Assembly: GCA_027491085.1 (NCBI GenBank)
Contig: JAIXWW010000019.1
Span: 1-64,000, forward strand
Direction: 5' to 3'
From: Bacteroidota bacterium
GTDB lineage: Bacteria; Bacteroidota; Bacteroidia; UKL13-3
Length of the DNA: 64,000 nucleotides
This document shows, in pieces, positions 1-8,639 of this stretch. The position numbers and the translations under genes are program-made. Numbering within the stretch: position 1 is the stretch's first letter; every line of letters begins with the position of its first letter. The notes beneath the pieces were generated by a model. The model did no database searches. It was not told where the DNA came from and worked only from the letters and a program-made list of their open reading frames with translations.

Positions 1-237
1 AATGTTCAAGGTTTTGAAAGCATATCACCAATAAGAAACACCTTTATTGTGTCTTCAGAAGATCAAAAAGAAGTTTATTTTGCTTCTAACACTTTAATGA
101 GCGAAAATTTTACTACTAAAATTGATTTACCTATTCATGTTAAAAAAATAAAAGTTAGTTTTGGTACTATTACTAAAGTATTAGATGTAAACGCTAATAA
201 TATCAATTTTGATTATTTGTTTCCAGAAACCGAATAA
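1..237 (+). CDS. C-terminal part of an unknown protein (5' end outside window)
   Basis: The reading frame is open from base 1 to a TAA at 235-237, so this is the last 78 codons of a gene that begins upstream. The first in-frame GTG lies at 49, but nothing marks it as a start. The residues are polar, with alternating beta-strand-like stretches such as KKIKVSFGTITKVLDV. I do not recognise the family. It lies 43 bp before a LruC-domain gene on the same strand, so it is probably another exported protein of the same operon; that is inference from position only. Confidence 0.6.
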   Translation, partial: NVQGFESISPIRNTFIVSSEDQKEVYFASNTLMSENFTTKIDLPIHVKKIKVSFGTITKVLDVNANNINFDYLFPETE

Positions 238-280
238 TTAAAAACTATCACAATTAAATTAACATATAAAAACCAAAATT

Positions 281-1771
281 ATGAAAATTATAAATAAAAT
301 TGCATTTGCTACAATTGTATTATCGACACTAGTGTTCAATACAAAAGCACAAACATTATCTACTATTACAGCAGAAAGTGGAAGTAGAGCAGCCGACCAA
401 GCAAATTGCTGGAGTTTTGGAACATTTTCTCCATCAACAACCGCAGTTATCAATGGTACATATTCTTACAGAGGAAATGCAGCAACTTCTCAATCTTTAG
501 GTGCATGTTGGTTACAAGCGCCTTGGTGCAAATTTCCATCAGCAGGAAATATTACTTTAAAAGCAAAAAATGATGGTGGACCAGGAACTTGGAGAAGATT
601 AGTTTTTAGTTATTACCTGTATGATGCTACAAAACCTTTCGGTCAAGGAGATTTAATTAGATTTGATTCAGTTACTTATGGTACAGGATTTACCCCTTCT
701 ACTTTACCAAATACTACACAAAATATTAATATTCCTTTACCTTCTGCTATAATTGGAAATAATAATATTTTTAAAGTGATGATTAGTGCAATTGGGAATG
801 GTGGTACTGGTAGATGGATATTAGACGATGTAAATATTCCAGCAACTTATTGGTCAAATCCATCAAATAGCTGTTTACCTCAAGCTTTAATTGTAGATGC
901 CGATAGTGATGGTGTGCAAGATAGTGATGATGCTTATCCGAACGATGCAGCAAGAGCTTATAATAATGTATTTCCTGCTTCGGGTTATTCATCATTAATG
1001 TTTGAAGATTTATGGCCAACTTTAGGTGATTATGATTTTAATGACTATGTAGTTGATTACAAAATAAATAGAGTAACCAATGCTGCAAATAATGTAGTTG
1101 AAATTAAAGCTGAGTTTGTATCTAGAGCTGCAGGTGCTAGTAGACCTAATGGTTTTGCTTTTAGTTTTGATGGTTTATCAGGTTCAAGAATTACAAGTGT
1201 AAGTGGTAATAAAATATTTACTCCAAATCCACATACTTTCGATGCTAATGGAACGGAAGCAGGTCAAACAGATGCTCATTTCGTAGTAGTTTCAAATATT
1301 TTTAAAGTACTTATTCCACAAGGTGGAGGTTCAGGAGGTGTTAATACTAATCCTACTGCGGTAAGAGTACCAAACGATACTACAAGAATGACAATTTCAT
1401 TCAACACAACAACCAACACTACTAATTTAAGCGAGGTTACATTAGCTAAATTTAACCCATACTTAATTGTTAACCAAACTAGAGGTACTGAAATTCATTT
1501 AGCTGATAAAACTCCAAGTTCATTAGTTAACTCAGCATTATTAGGTACTGCTGATGATAACTCAAATGCTGGTTCAAACAGATTTTACAAAACAAAAAAT
1601 AACTTACCATGGGCTATTAATGTAACTTCTAGCATACCTTACATGAAAGAAACCATCGATTTTACTAAAGGTTACAATAATTTTATTGATTGGTCTGTAA
1701 GTAACGGAACTACTAATACTGATTGGTATTTAAATTTATCAAATTTTAGAGACAATAATAATTTGTATTAA
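281..1771 (+). CDS. LruC domain-containing secreted protein
   Basis: This 496-residue protein starts with a signal peptide (residues 1-23, ending KAQ). Its N-terminal half, to about residue 200, resembles a cysteine-containing carbohydrate-binding-like beta domain. From about residue 205 the acidic DADSDGVQDSDDAYPND segment and the following FEDLWPTLGDYDFNDYVVDY segment are diagnostic of the LruC domain (DUF4842), found in exported Bacteroidota and Leptospira proteins. The aspartate-rich stretch is like a thrombospondin type 3 calcium site. No T9SS sorting domain is visible at the C-terminus, so surface attachment is uncertain. A strong terminator follows. The biochemical function is unknown. 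Confidence 0.88.
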   Translation: MKIINKIAFATIVLSTLVFNTKAQTLSTITAESGSRAADQANCWSFGTFSPSTTAVINGTYSYRGNAATSQSLGACWLQAPWCKFPSAGNITLKAKNDGGPGTWRRLVFSYYLYDATKPFGQGDLIRFDSVTYGTGFTPSTLPNTTQNINIPLPSAIIGNNNIFKVMISAIGNGGTGRWILDDVNIPATYWSNPSNSCLPQALIVDADSDGVQDSDDAYPNDAARAYNNVFPASGYSSLMFEDLWPTLGDYDFNDYVVDYKINRVTNAANNVVEIKAEFVSRAAGASRPNGFAFSFDGLSGSRITSVSGNKIFTPNPHTFDANGTEAGQTDAHFVVVSNIFKVLIPQGGGSGGVNTNPTAVRVPNDTTRMTISFNTTTNTTNLSEVTLAKFNPYLIVNQTRGTEIHLADKTPSSLVNSALLGTADDNSNAGSNRFYKTKNNLPWAINVTSSIPYMKETIDFTKGYNNFIDWSVSNGTTNTDWYLNLSNFRDNNNLY

Positions 1772-1792
1772 TACGTAATATTAATAATTTGT

Positions 1793-1828
1793 AAAACTCC
1801 TTTTATTCAATTAAAAGGAGTTTTTTTT
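1793..1828 (+). terminator. Rho-independent terminator after LruC gene
   Basis: AAAACTCCTTTT and AAAAGGAGTTTT form a 12-bp stem with a short loop, followed by a run of T. It lies 21 bp after the LruC stop codon. Confidence 0.88.
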
Positions 1829-1873
1829 ATGCCTATAATTAAGTTTATTTGCTTTAGATAAACTTTACATTAA

Positions 1874-2155
1874 ATGCAAGTAGAGAACGAATACAACGAT
1901 AAAAAGGGCGAATTTTATATTTTAGAAAATAGCAAAAAAATTGCAATTTTAGAGTATGTTTTTGCTGGCCCCAATAAATTTATAATAGACCATACAGAGG
2001 TAGCAATAAATCAAGAAGGAAAAGGCCTAGGAAAAATTTTGGTAAAGGCTGCTGTTGATTTTGCAAAAGAAGCTCATTATAAAATATTGCCTTTATGCCC
2101 ATATGCTAAGAGTGTTTTTGATAAAACTCCTGAGTACTCCGAGGTATTATTTTAA
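1874..2155 (+). CDS. Small GNAT N-acetyltransferase (YjdJ-like)
   Basis: At 93 residues this is the short single-domain GNAT type (Acetyltransf_CG family), about half the length of a normal GNAT enzyme. The segment HTEVAINQEGKGLGKILVKA holds the acetyl-CoA-binding Q/R-x-x-G-x-G/A signature, and the end, LPLCPYAKSVFDKTPEY, is typical of the family. Members bind acetyl-CoA and probably acetylate a small amine or protein amine; the substrate is unknown. It is 17 bp upstream of a Crp-like regulator on the same strand, so the two are probably co-transcribed. Confidence 0.85.
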   Translation: MQVENEYNDKKGEFYILENSKKIAILEYVFAGPNKFIIDHTEVAINQEGKGLGKILVKAAVDFAKEAHYKILPLCPYAKSVFDKTPEYSEVLF

Positions 2156-2172
2156 ATTATTATCACAAGTTT

Positions 2173-2754
2173 ATGTTTGAACAATTAAACGCTCAGGTTT
2201 CCAAACTTGCCAATTTTACTCCACATGAATTGGATATTTTTAATCAATTACTGGAGTTTAAATCGGTGCCCAAAAAAACAATTTTATTGCACGAAGGTGA
2301 AATTTGTAATTTTGAAGCGTTTATTAAAAAAGGTTGTATCAGAACTTATTACATTAATGAAAATGGTTTTGAGGTTACCTTGCAATTTGGCATTGAAAAC
2401 TGGTGGGCAAGCGATATGGCTAGTTTCCATGAACAAACACCAAGCAAAGTATTTATAGAAACTCCAGAAGATTGTGAGATTTTACTTTTGCACCGCGAAA
2501 CCAAAGAAGAATTACTTGAAAAGGTACCAAAATTTGAACGCGTATTTCGCATTATGGTGCAGCGTAATTTATGCGCCACTCAAAACAGGTTAATAGGAAG
2601 CATTTCAAAATCGGCTCAAGAAAAATATTTGGAATTTATTGAAAAATACCCCACCATTCCGCAACGTGTAGCTCAACATTATATTGCATCTTATTTAGGA
2701 ATTTCGGCTGAGTTTTTAAGTAAGGTTAGGGCCAAATTGAATAAAAAAGTATAA
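2173..2754 (+). CDS. Crp/Fnr family transcriptional regulator
   Basis: The 193-residue protein has an N-terminal cyclic-nucleotide-binding-like beta-roll (about residues 25-120, with GEICNFEAFIKKGCIRTYY) followed by a dimerisation helix. A short C-terminal helix-turn-helix follows (VAQHYIASYLGISAEFLSKVRAKL). This compact form, with a poorly conserved phosphate cassette, is the usual Bacteroidota type and may not bind cAMP. The ligand and targets cannot be read from the sequence. It follows the GNAT gene closely and ends at a hairpin shared with convergent pyrC. Confidence 0.88.
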   Translation: MFEQLNAQVSKLANFTPHELDIFNQLLEFKSVPKKTILLHEGEICNFEAFIKKGCIRTYYINENGFEVTLQFGIENWWASDMASFHEQTPSKVFIETPEDCEILLLHRETKEELLEKVPKFERVFRIMVQRNLCATQNRLIGSISKSAQEKYLEFIEKYPTIPQRVAQHYIASYLGISAEFLSKVRAKLNKKV

Positions 2755-2773
2755 AGGGAGTAAACTCCCTTTT
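2753..2773. terminator. Shared terminator hairpin between convergent genes
   Basis: AAAGGGAG and CTCCCTTT flank a four-base loop, followed by T-rich sequence. It overlaps the stop of the Crp-like gene and precedes the stop of pyrC, so it can serve both strands. Confidence 0.7.
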
Positions 2774-2778
2774 ATAAA

Positions 2779-4116
2779 TTACCTATTAAATCGTAAACGA
2801 TTACCTTTTTTAGTTTCATTAAAAATACCATTTTGGTAAGTTAAATGTCCGCTCACAATGGTGGTATCTATACTGGTTTTAAAAGTATATCCCTCAAAAG
2901 GACTCCAACCACATTTGTATAAAATGTTTTCTTTGGTTACAGTTTCAGGTTTATTCATATCTACCAAAACCAAATCAGCCCAAAAACCTTCGCGAATAAA
3001 CCCACGTCTGTCTATATCAAATAAAATGGCGGGATTATGACACATTTTTTGAACTACATTTTCTAAAGTAATTTTACCTAGTAAACTGCATTCAATCATG
3101 GCTTGTAAACTATGCTGAATTAAAGGACCGCCACTTGGTGCATTGATATAAGCTTGTTCTTTTTCGGCAATGGTATGAGGTGCATGGTCGGTAGCTATAA
3201 CATCAATTCTGCCATCATTCACCGCTTTCCAAATGGCATCTCTATCTTCAGCAGTTTTTACCGCAGGATTCCATTTTATGTAGTTTCCTTTGGTTTCATA
3301 ATCGGCATCGCTAAACCATAAGTGATGTATACAAGCTTCAGCTGTAATGCGTTTTTCACTTAAAGGTTTATTGTTTTCAAATAAATCTAATTCTTCTTTG
3401 GTGCTTATGTGTAAAATATGCAAACGCGTATTGTATTTTTTTGCTAATTGTACCGCAAAACTCGATGATTGATAACAAGCTTCTCTGCTCCTGATTAACG
3501 GATGCTGTTTTGCTGTTAAATTATCGCCAAACTCAGCTTTAAATTTAGCCGTGTTTTCTTTCACCAATGGGTCGTATTCACAATGCGTTGCAATCAATGT
3601 TTTTACTTGGCTAAAAATATTTTCCAATGCAATAGGATCGTCTACTAACATATCTCCAGTACTGCTTCCCATAAATATTTTCACACCACAAACATTGGTT
3701 TCATCCACTTTTAGTAATTCATCTAAATTAGTATTGGTAGTACCCATGTAAAAGGAGTAATTAGCCAATGAAACCTCGGCAGCACGCGTGTATTTTTGTT
3801 CTAATAATTCGTAATTAGTAGCACTTGGAACTGTATTTGGCATTTCCATATAAGTGGTACATCCACCGGCTACTGCCGCTTTTGCTTCGGTGTAAAGTTC
3901 GCCCTTATGAGTTAAACCAGGTTCTCTGAAATGAACTTGATCGTCAATTATACCAGGCATTAAATATTTACCCGTTGCATCTATCACCAAATCGGCTGGC
4001 ATTGCAATGGCATTGGTATCTATTTTTTCAATAAAACCATTTTTTATCAATACATCAGCACCAAAAATTTTACCTTCGTTTACTAATGTAGCATTGCGTA
4101 TAAGAATTGTTTGCAT
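2779..4116 (-). CDS. pyrC: Dihydroorotase (type I, amidohydrolase superfamily)
   Basis: This 445-residue enzyme should interconvert N-carbamoyl-aspartate and dihydroorotate in pyrimidine synthesis. Visible motifs are the family signature VHFREPGLTHKGE near residue 61, a candidate carboxylated lysine in GVKIFMG, metal histidines in ATHCEYD and ILHIST, and the catalytic aspartate in VIATDHAPHT. The first metal motif reads Q60-V-H62 instead of His-x-His, so one zinc ligand is replaced; I believe other Bacteroidota enzymes share this. A RidA gene lies 12 bp upstream on the same strand. A divergent amidohydrolase function (hydantoinase-like) is less likely because of the REPGLTHK motif. Confidence 0.9.
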   Translation of the reverse strand: MQTILIRNATLVNEGKIFGADVLIKNGFIEKIDTNAIAMPADLVIDATGKYLMPGIIDDQVHFREPGLTHKGELYTEAKAAVAGGCTTYMEMPNTVPSATNYELLEQKYTRAAEVSLANYSFYMGTTNTNLDELLKVDETNVCGVKIFMGSSTGDMLVDDPIALENIFSQVKTLIATHCEYDPLVKENTAKFKAEFGDNLTAKQHPLIRSREACYQSSSFAVQLAKKYNTRLHILHISTKEELDLFENNKPLSEKRITAEACIHHLWFSDADYETKGNYIKWNPAVKTAEDRDAIWKAVNDGRIDVIATDHAPHTIAEKEQAYINAPSGGPLIQHSLQAMIECSLLGKITLENVVQKMCHNPAILFDIDRRGFIREGFWADLVLVDMNKPETVTKENILYKCGWSPFEGYTFKTSIDTTIVSGHLTYQNGIFNETKKGNRLRFNR

Positions 4117-4128
4117 AAAAAAGATTTA

Positions 4129-4542
4129 TTAATCAATAGTAGCTATCACCTTTAATTCAATGGCAATAGGAGTTGGTAAACAAATAATTTGAATGGTGGT
4201 TCTACATGGCTGATTGTCTTTAAAATACTCTGCCCAAAGTTGATTGTAGGTTTTAAAATCATCTTTCATATTGGTTAAAAATACTGTCACGTCTACTATT
4301 TTATCCCAGCTACTTCCAGCATCTTCCAAAATATATTTTATGTTTTGAAATACCGAATGGCATTGTGTGGCTATATCGTAACTAATGATATTGCCATTTT
4401 CGTCTAACTCTACTCCAGGAATTTTTTTTGTACCTTTTTCTCTAGGACCAACGCCTGAAAGAAATAATAAATTTCCTATACGTTTAGCATGAGGATATAA
4501 ACCTACTGGTTCTGGTGCTTTTGATGAATGTATATCTGCCAT
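4129..4542 (-). CDS. RidA family protein, 2-aminomuconate deaminase-like
   Basis: The 137-residue protein belongs to the YjgF/YER057c/UK114 (RidA) superfamily of trimeric enamine/imine deaminases. It begins SSKAPEPVGLYPHAKRIGNLLFLSG and contains GVGPREKGTKKIPGVELDENG, features I associate with 2-aminomuconate deaminase of the kynurenine/3-hydroxyanthranilate degradation pathway rather than with generic RidA. R114, in PCRTTIQI, matches the conserved arginine of the active site. It is upstream of pyrC by 12 bp, and no other kynurenine genes lie in the window, so the specific substrate is an inference. Confidence 0.85.
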   Translation of the reverse strand: MADIHSSKAPEPVGLYPHAKRIGNLLFLSGVGPREKGTKKIPGVELDENGNIISYDIATQCHSVFQNIKYILEDAGSSWDKIVDVTVFLTNMKDDFKTYNQLWAEYFKDNQPCRTTIQIICLPTPIAIELKVIATID

Positions 4543-4548
4543 GATGTT

Positions 4549-4712
4549 TATATTGTTGGATGGTTGGATTGTTTAATTGTTGTTTAGTTGAATTGCTATA
4601 TTGTTAGATTGTTGAATTGTTATATTGTTGTTCGTTATTCGATGTTCGTTGCCTATTGCTTGTTGTCAATTCGTTTACTTCGCACTTTTGTCACTTCGAA
4701 CTCCGCACTTTT
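4549..4712. repeat. Word-repeat spacer (TTGTTGAATTG family)
   Basis: The gap between the RidA gene and gldD is made of near-repeats such as GGATTGTTTAATTG, GATTGTTGAATTG and TATTGTTGTTCG, then ATTGCTTGTTGTC and TTCGCACTTTTG. The same words occur, often inverted, in gaps at 56705-56835 and 60893-60985. No gene is visible here. Confidence 0.6.
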
Positions 4713-4713
4713 T

Positions 4714-5283
4714 TTACTTCTTCCACTCCAAAGTTTCGATTAACCTGAGCATATCTTTTTTCAAAAATGCTAAAACTGGTGCTATCGAATCTTGGTCAGT
4801 AGCTGCATTAAAATACAAAGAACCCCTTAAAAAATGATGTGTACTATCGGTTATAAAAAACTGTGCATTGGTGGCGGTGCTGCCATCTAATTCATAAAAA
4901 ATGCCGCTTTTACCTGGTTTTGAAATATAGTTTTCAAAAATTTCGTCAGCTTTCATGGTATGTTTATAAACCATTGTTCTGCTATCGTTTAACAATTTAA
5001 AAAGCGTATCACGGTTGGCAATTGTTTTGTAACTCAAATGTAAAGTAGCATTGAAAGGTTTATACTGAATATTGTACCAACAAGGCTCTGCATTTGGGTA
5101 TTTATCTAGTTCAACAGTAGCATATTCAGGTACATCCATGCTATAATTACATGGATTTTGAGAACGGTAATATTTTTTAGCAGGAAAATCAATTCGCTGA
5201 AATCCGCGTGGTTTCGGCACTGTAACTTCTTCGCTACAAGCTGCAAAAATTAAAATGCCTATTATAAAAATAACTTTATTCAT
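4714..5283 (-). CDS. gldD: Gliding motility lipoprotein GldD
   Basis: The 189-residue protein has a lipoprotein signal with lipobox FAAC and acylated C16. The sequence then reads PKPRGFQRIDFPAKKYY, the hallmark start of mature GldD. GldD is an outer-membrane-associated lipoprotein needed for gliding and for full type IX secretion function in Flavobacterium; its molecular activity is not known. Its ATG overlaps the TAA of gldE by one base (TAATG), showing translational coupling. The gldE-gldD order is the usual one in this phylum. Confidence 0.92.
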   Translation of the reverse strand: MNKVIFIIGILIFAACSEEVTVPKPRGFQRIDFPAKKYYRSQNPCNYSMDVPEYATVELDKYPNAEPCWYNIQYKPFNATLHLSYKTIANRDTLFKLLNDSRTMVYKHTMKADEIFENYISKPGKSGIFYELDGSTATNAQFFITDSTHHFLRGSLYFNAATDQDSIAPVLAFLKKDMLRLIETLEWKK

Positions 5284-6614
5284 TATCTTTCAATAATTAC
5301 TTTTATTCTCTTTATTCTGCGTTTATCCACTGCTTCAATTTTAAAAGTTAGGGGATGGTATTTAATTTCTTGGTTCTGTTTAGGCATATTGCCATTTAAT
5401 TCCAAAATTAAACCTGCTAAAGTATCTGCTTCATTGCGCACATCATCAAAAATATCAAGCTCTAACTCCATGTATTTACAAGCATCGTTTATAAGCATTT
5501 TGGCCTCAAATACAAAAGTGTTTTCATCTAATTTGCTGTAATAAATTTCATCCTCGTCAAATTCGTCATTAATTTCACCAAATACTTCTTCCAAAATATC
5601 TTCCATGGTAACTAAACCGCTGGTTCCGCCAAACTCATCTACCACAATAGCCATGTGAGTGCGTTTATTTTGAAAATCTTTTAGCAAATCATCAATTTTT
5701 TTAGATTCAGGAACATAAAATGCCGGACGAGCTAGCTCTTGCCATTTAAAATCGGCCGATTGGTGAATATGAGGTAAAATATCTTTGATAGATAAAATGC
5801 CTTTGATTTCGTCTAAACTATCTTGGTAAACTGGTATCCTCGAGTAACCTAATTCATCAATTTGCTGAAGCAGTTCTGTAAAATTTGTTTCAATGTCAAT
5901 AGCTGAAATATCAGGCCTTTGGCACATAATTTCTGTAACATTGGTATTCACAAAATTTACAATTCCTTTCAAGATTGATTTCTCTTGTTTTGGAGCATCG
6001 CTTTCGGTGGTAATATCAATGGCGTGGCTTAATTCATCAACACTTAAAATATGTCCACGTTTGGTAACTCGTTTATCAATAATAGAAGTTGAATTTTCGA
6101 GCACAAAAACCAATGGTCTGAACAATTTATACATGTAAAACATAAAAACTGCTACCCATGCCGATACTTTTGAATTGTTTTGAACAGCATAAATTTTGGG
6201 AATTACTTCACCAAACAACACAATCATAAAAGTTACAAAAACTACTTCTATTAAAAATCCAAAAACTGGATTGTGTTCAAAATCGAAAATAGTAGTAAGC
6301 AAAACCGTAGAAACCATTACCATGGCCACATTTATAAATGTATTGCCAATTAAAATAGTGGCTAATAACTTTTTGGGGTTGCTGATTAAAAAAGTAATGG
6401 CCTTAGCTGTAGCCGATTCGTTATCAGTAAGTTCTTCTACTTGAGATTTGTTTAGTGAAAATAAGGCATTTTCGGAGCCGGAAAATAAAGCAGATAATAA
6501 TATAAAAATTACAATAGCTATAACACAGCCAATGATAGCAGGCCAGTCAGACGATTGTAAGTTAGCGTTAATGTATGATAATATTACAAATTGTAAATTA
6601 AGCGGGGGTTCCAT
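5283..6614 (-). CDS. gldE: Gliding motility-associated protein GldE (CorC/HlyC-type)
   Basis: The 443-residue membrane protein has a CNNM/DUF21 transmembrane domain (about residues 20-190, four hydrophobic segments), a CBS-domain pair (about 205-330, with DELGYSRIPVYQDSLDEIKGILSIKD), and a C-terminal CorC_HlyC transporter-associated domain (about 350-440). The family includes Mg2+/Co2+ efflux proteins; GldE is the paralogue encoded with gldD. Its direct role in gliding is less certain than that of GldD. The start at 6614 puts the first helix 15-20 residues in, as expected. It is divergent from korA across 174 bp. Confidence 0.9.
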   Translation of the reverse strand: MEPPLNLQFVILSYINANLQSSDWPAIIGCVIAIVIFILLSALFSGSENALFSLNKSQVEELTDNESATAKAITFLISNPKKLLATILIGNTFINVAMVMVSTVLLTTIFDFEHNPVFGFLIEVVFVTFMIVLFGEVIPKIYAVQNNSKVSAWVAVFMFYMYKLFRPLVFVLENSTSIIDKRVTKRGHILSVDELSHAIDITTESDAPKQEKSILKGIVNFVNTNVTEIMCQRPDISAIDIETNFTELLQQIDELGYSRIPVYQDSLDEIKGILSIKDILPHIHQSADFKWQELARPAFYVPESKKIDDLLKDFQNKRTHMAIVVDEFGGTSGLVTMEDILEEVFGEINDEFDEDEIYYSKLDENTFVFEAKMLINDACKYMELELDIFDDVRNEADTLAGLILELNGNMPKQNQEIKYHPLTFKIEAVDKRRIKRIKVIIER

Positions 6615-6698
6615 TTATGTAGGTTTATTTTTGTTTGCAAGTATAAATAAAATTTCATTCCAAAATAAGCAATAATTAGGTAAGTAAAACTAAATTTC

Positions 6699-6712
6699 CT
6701 AACAACTGTTAG
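6699..6712. promoter_or_regulatory. Palindrome upstream of korAB
   Basis: CTAACA-AC-TGTTAG is a perfect 6-bp-arm palindrome about 75 bp before the korA start and in the gap shared with gldE. A TATTTTTG (TAnnTTTG-like) box lies at 6755-6762. It looks like a dimeric regulator site, but a chance occurrence in AT-rich DNA is possible. Confidence 0.3.
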
Positions 6713-6788
6713 TTTATTAAATTTCCAAATGCTAAATAATATAAATTGTTTAATTATTTTTGGAGCAGATTTTTAAAAAAAATAATTC

Positions 6789-8639
6789 ATGAGTTCATCA
6801 GTTGATAAAGAATTAGAATCGGTAGTTATTCGCTTTGCAGGCGATAGCGGTGATGGTATGCAGTTAACCGGTACCCAGTTTACAAATGCTGCCGCTTTAT
6901 TCGGAAACGATTTGGCTACTTTTCCTGATTTTCCGGCCGAAATTCGCGCCCCAATAGGAACACTTGCCGGTGTTTCTGGCTTTCAAATACACTTTGGTTC
7001 TACCAAAATTAATACTCCTGGCGACATGAGCGATGTATTAGTGGTAATGAACGTAGCAGCTTTAAAAGCAAACTTAAAAGGTTTGGTTAAAGGTGGCGTT
7101 ATTATTGCTAATTCGGATGGTTTTGATTCAAAAAACATGCGTTTAGCTAATGTTCCCGAAGACCAAAATCCATTAACAGATGGCTCACTAGCTGAATACG
7201 ATTTAAAAGTAATTGATGTAACCAAAATTACTCGCGCAGCCTTGGCTGATAGTGGTTTAGGTACCAAAGAAATTGACCGTTGCAAAAATATGTTTGTATT
7301 GGGTTTAATTTATTGGATGTACCACAGAAGCATGGATAGTTCAATTGAATTTATTAAATCAAAATTCAAAAAGAACGAAGCTGTAATGACTGCTAACTTA
7401 AAGGTTTTACAAGCTGGCTGGAGTTATGGCGAAACAACTGAAATGTTTGCAAACCGCTATACTGTTGCTCCTGCTAAAATGAATCCTGGTGTTTACCGCA
7501 GTATTATGGGTAACCAAGCAGCAGCTTTAGGTTTAGTTTCGGCTTCTGTAAAATCAGGTTTGCCATTATTTTATGGCACCTACCCTATTACACCTGCATC
7601 AGATATTTTACACGAATTATCGCGTCATAAAAACTTTAATATCAAAACATTCCAAGCTGAAGATGAAATAGCAGCTATTTGTTCTTCAATTGGAGCTTCG
7701 TTTGGTGGAAACCTTGCTATTACTGGTTCTTCGGGTCCTGGAATTGCCTTAAAAGGAGAAGCCATTGGTTTGGCTACCATGCTTGAGTTGCCATTGGTAA
7801 TTGTAAATGTTCAACGAGCTGGACCAAGTACAGGTTTACCAACTAAAACTGAGCAAGCAGATTTAATGCAAGCTTATTTTGGTAGAAATGGCGAATGTCC
7901 TGTAGTTATTTTAGCTGCGCAATCGCCAGTTGATTGCTTCAATATGGCTTACGAAGCATGCAGAATAGCATTGGAACACATGATTCCTGTTTTCTTTTTA
8001 AGCGATGGTTATATAGCTAATGGTTCTGAGCCTTGGTTATTCCCACAAACAAAAGATTTGCAAGATATTAAAGTAGAGTTTGCTCCAGAAAGAGGAAACA
8101 ATGACGATAAGTTTATGCCTTACTTACGCGATGAAAAATTATCACGTCCGTGGGCATTGCCAGGAACCAAAGGTTTAGAGCATAGAATAGGTGGTTTGGA
8201 AAAACAAAATGTAACTGGAAACATCAGTTACGATCCAAATAACCACGAGCAAATGGTACTTTTACGTCAAGAAAAATTAGATAGAGTAGCTGATTATATT
8301 CCATTACAAACCATGGATAATGGACCTGAAACTGGCGATTTATTAATTCTTGGTTGGGGTGGAACATATGGTGCGTTAAAAACCGCAACTGCCATTTTAC
8401 GTGGTGAAGGTTTAAATGTATCGCATGCACATTTACGTTATATCAATCCGTTCCCTAAAAACTTAGGCGAAATTTTAAAAGGATTTAAAACTGTAGTGGT
8501 GCCTGAGTTAAATAACGGTCAATTGGTTAAAATAATTAGAGATAAGTATTTTATAGATGCAATTCCTTACAATAAAATTCAAGGATTACCATTTATGAGT
8601 ACCGAAGTAGTTAATAAAATTAAGGAGATACTAGCGTAA
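6789..8639 (+). CDS. korA: 2-oxoacid:ferredoxin oxidoreductase, fused gamma-alpha subunit
   Basis: The 616-residue protein has an N-terminal gamma domain (about residues 10-190, starting [17 protein letters not shown]) fused to the alpha (pyrimidine-binding) domain, with [17 protein letters not shown] and [17 protein letters not shown]. This two-subunit arrangement is that of 2-oxoglutarate:ferredoxin oxidoreductase KorAB, which decarboxylates a 2-oxoacid to an acyl-CoA and reduces ferredoxin. The exact 2-oxoacid (2-oxoglutarate, pyruvate or branched chain) is not decided by sequence alone. Its stop overlaps the korB start (TAATG). Confidence 0.93.
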   Translation: MSSSVDKELESVVIRFAGDSGDGMQLTGTQFTNAAALFGNDLATFPDFPAEIRAPIGTLAGVSGFQIHFGSTKINTPGDMSDVLVVMNVAALKANLKGLVKGGVIIANSDGFDSKNMRLANVPEDQNPLTDGSLAEYDLKVIDVTKITRAALADSGLGTKEIDRCKNMFVLGLIYWMYHRSMDSSIEFIKSKFKKNEAVMTANLKVLQAGWSYGETTEMFANRYTVAPAKMNPGVYRSIMGNQAAALGLVSASVKSGLPLFYGTYPITPASDILHELSRHKNFNIKTFQAEDEIAAICSSIGASFGGNLAITGSSGPGIALKGEAIGLATMLELPLVIVNVQRAGPSTGLPTKTEQADLMQAYFGRNGECPVVILAAQSPVDCFNMAYEACRIALEHMIPVFFLSDGYIANGSEPWLFPQTKDLQDIKVEFAPERGNNDDKFMPYLRDEKLSRPWALPGTKGLEHRIGGLEKQNVTGNISYDPNNHEQMVLLRQEKLDRVADYIPLQTMDNGPETGDLLILGWGGTYGALKTATAILRGEGLNVSHAHLRYINPFPKNLGEILKGFKTVVVPELNNGQLVKIIRDKYFIDAIPYNKIQGLPFMSTEVVNKIKEILA

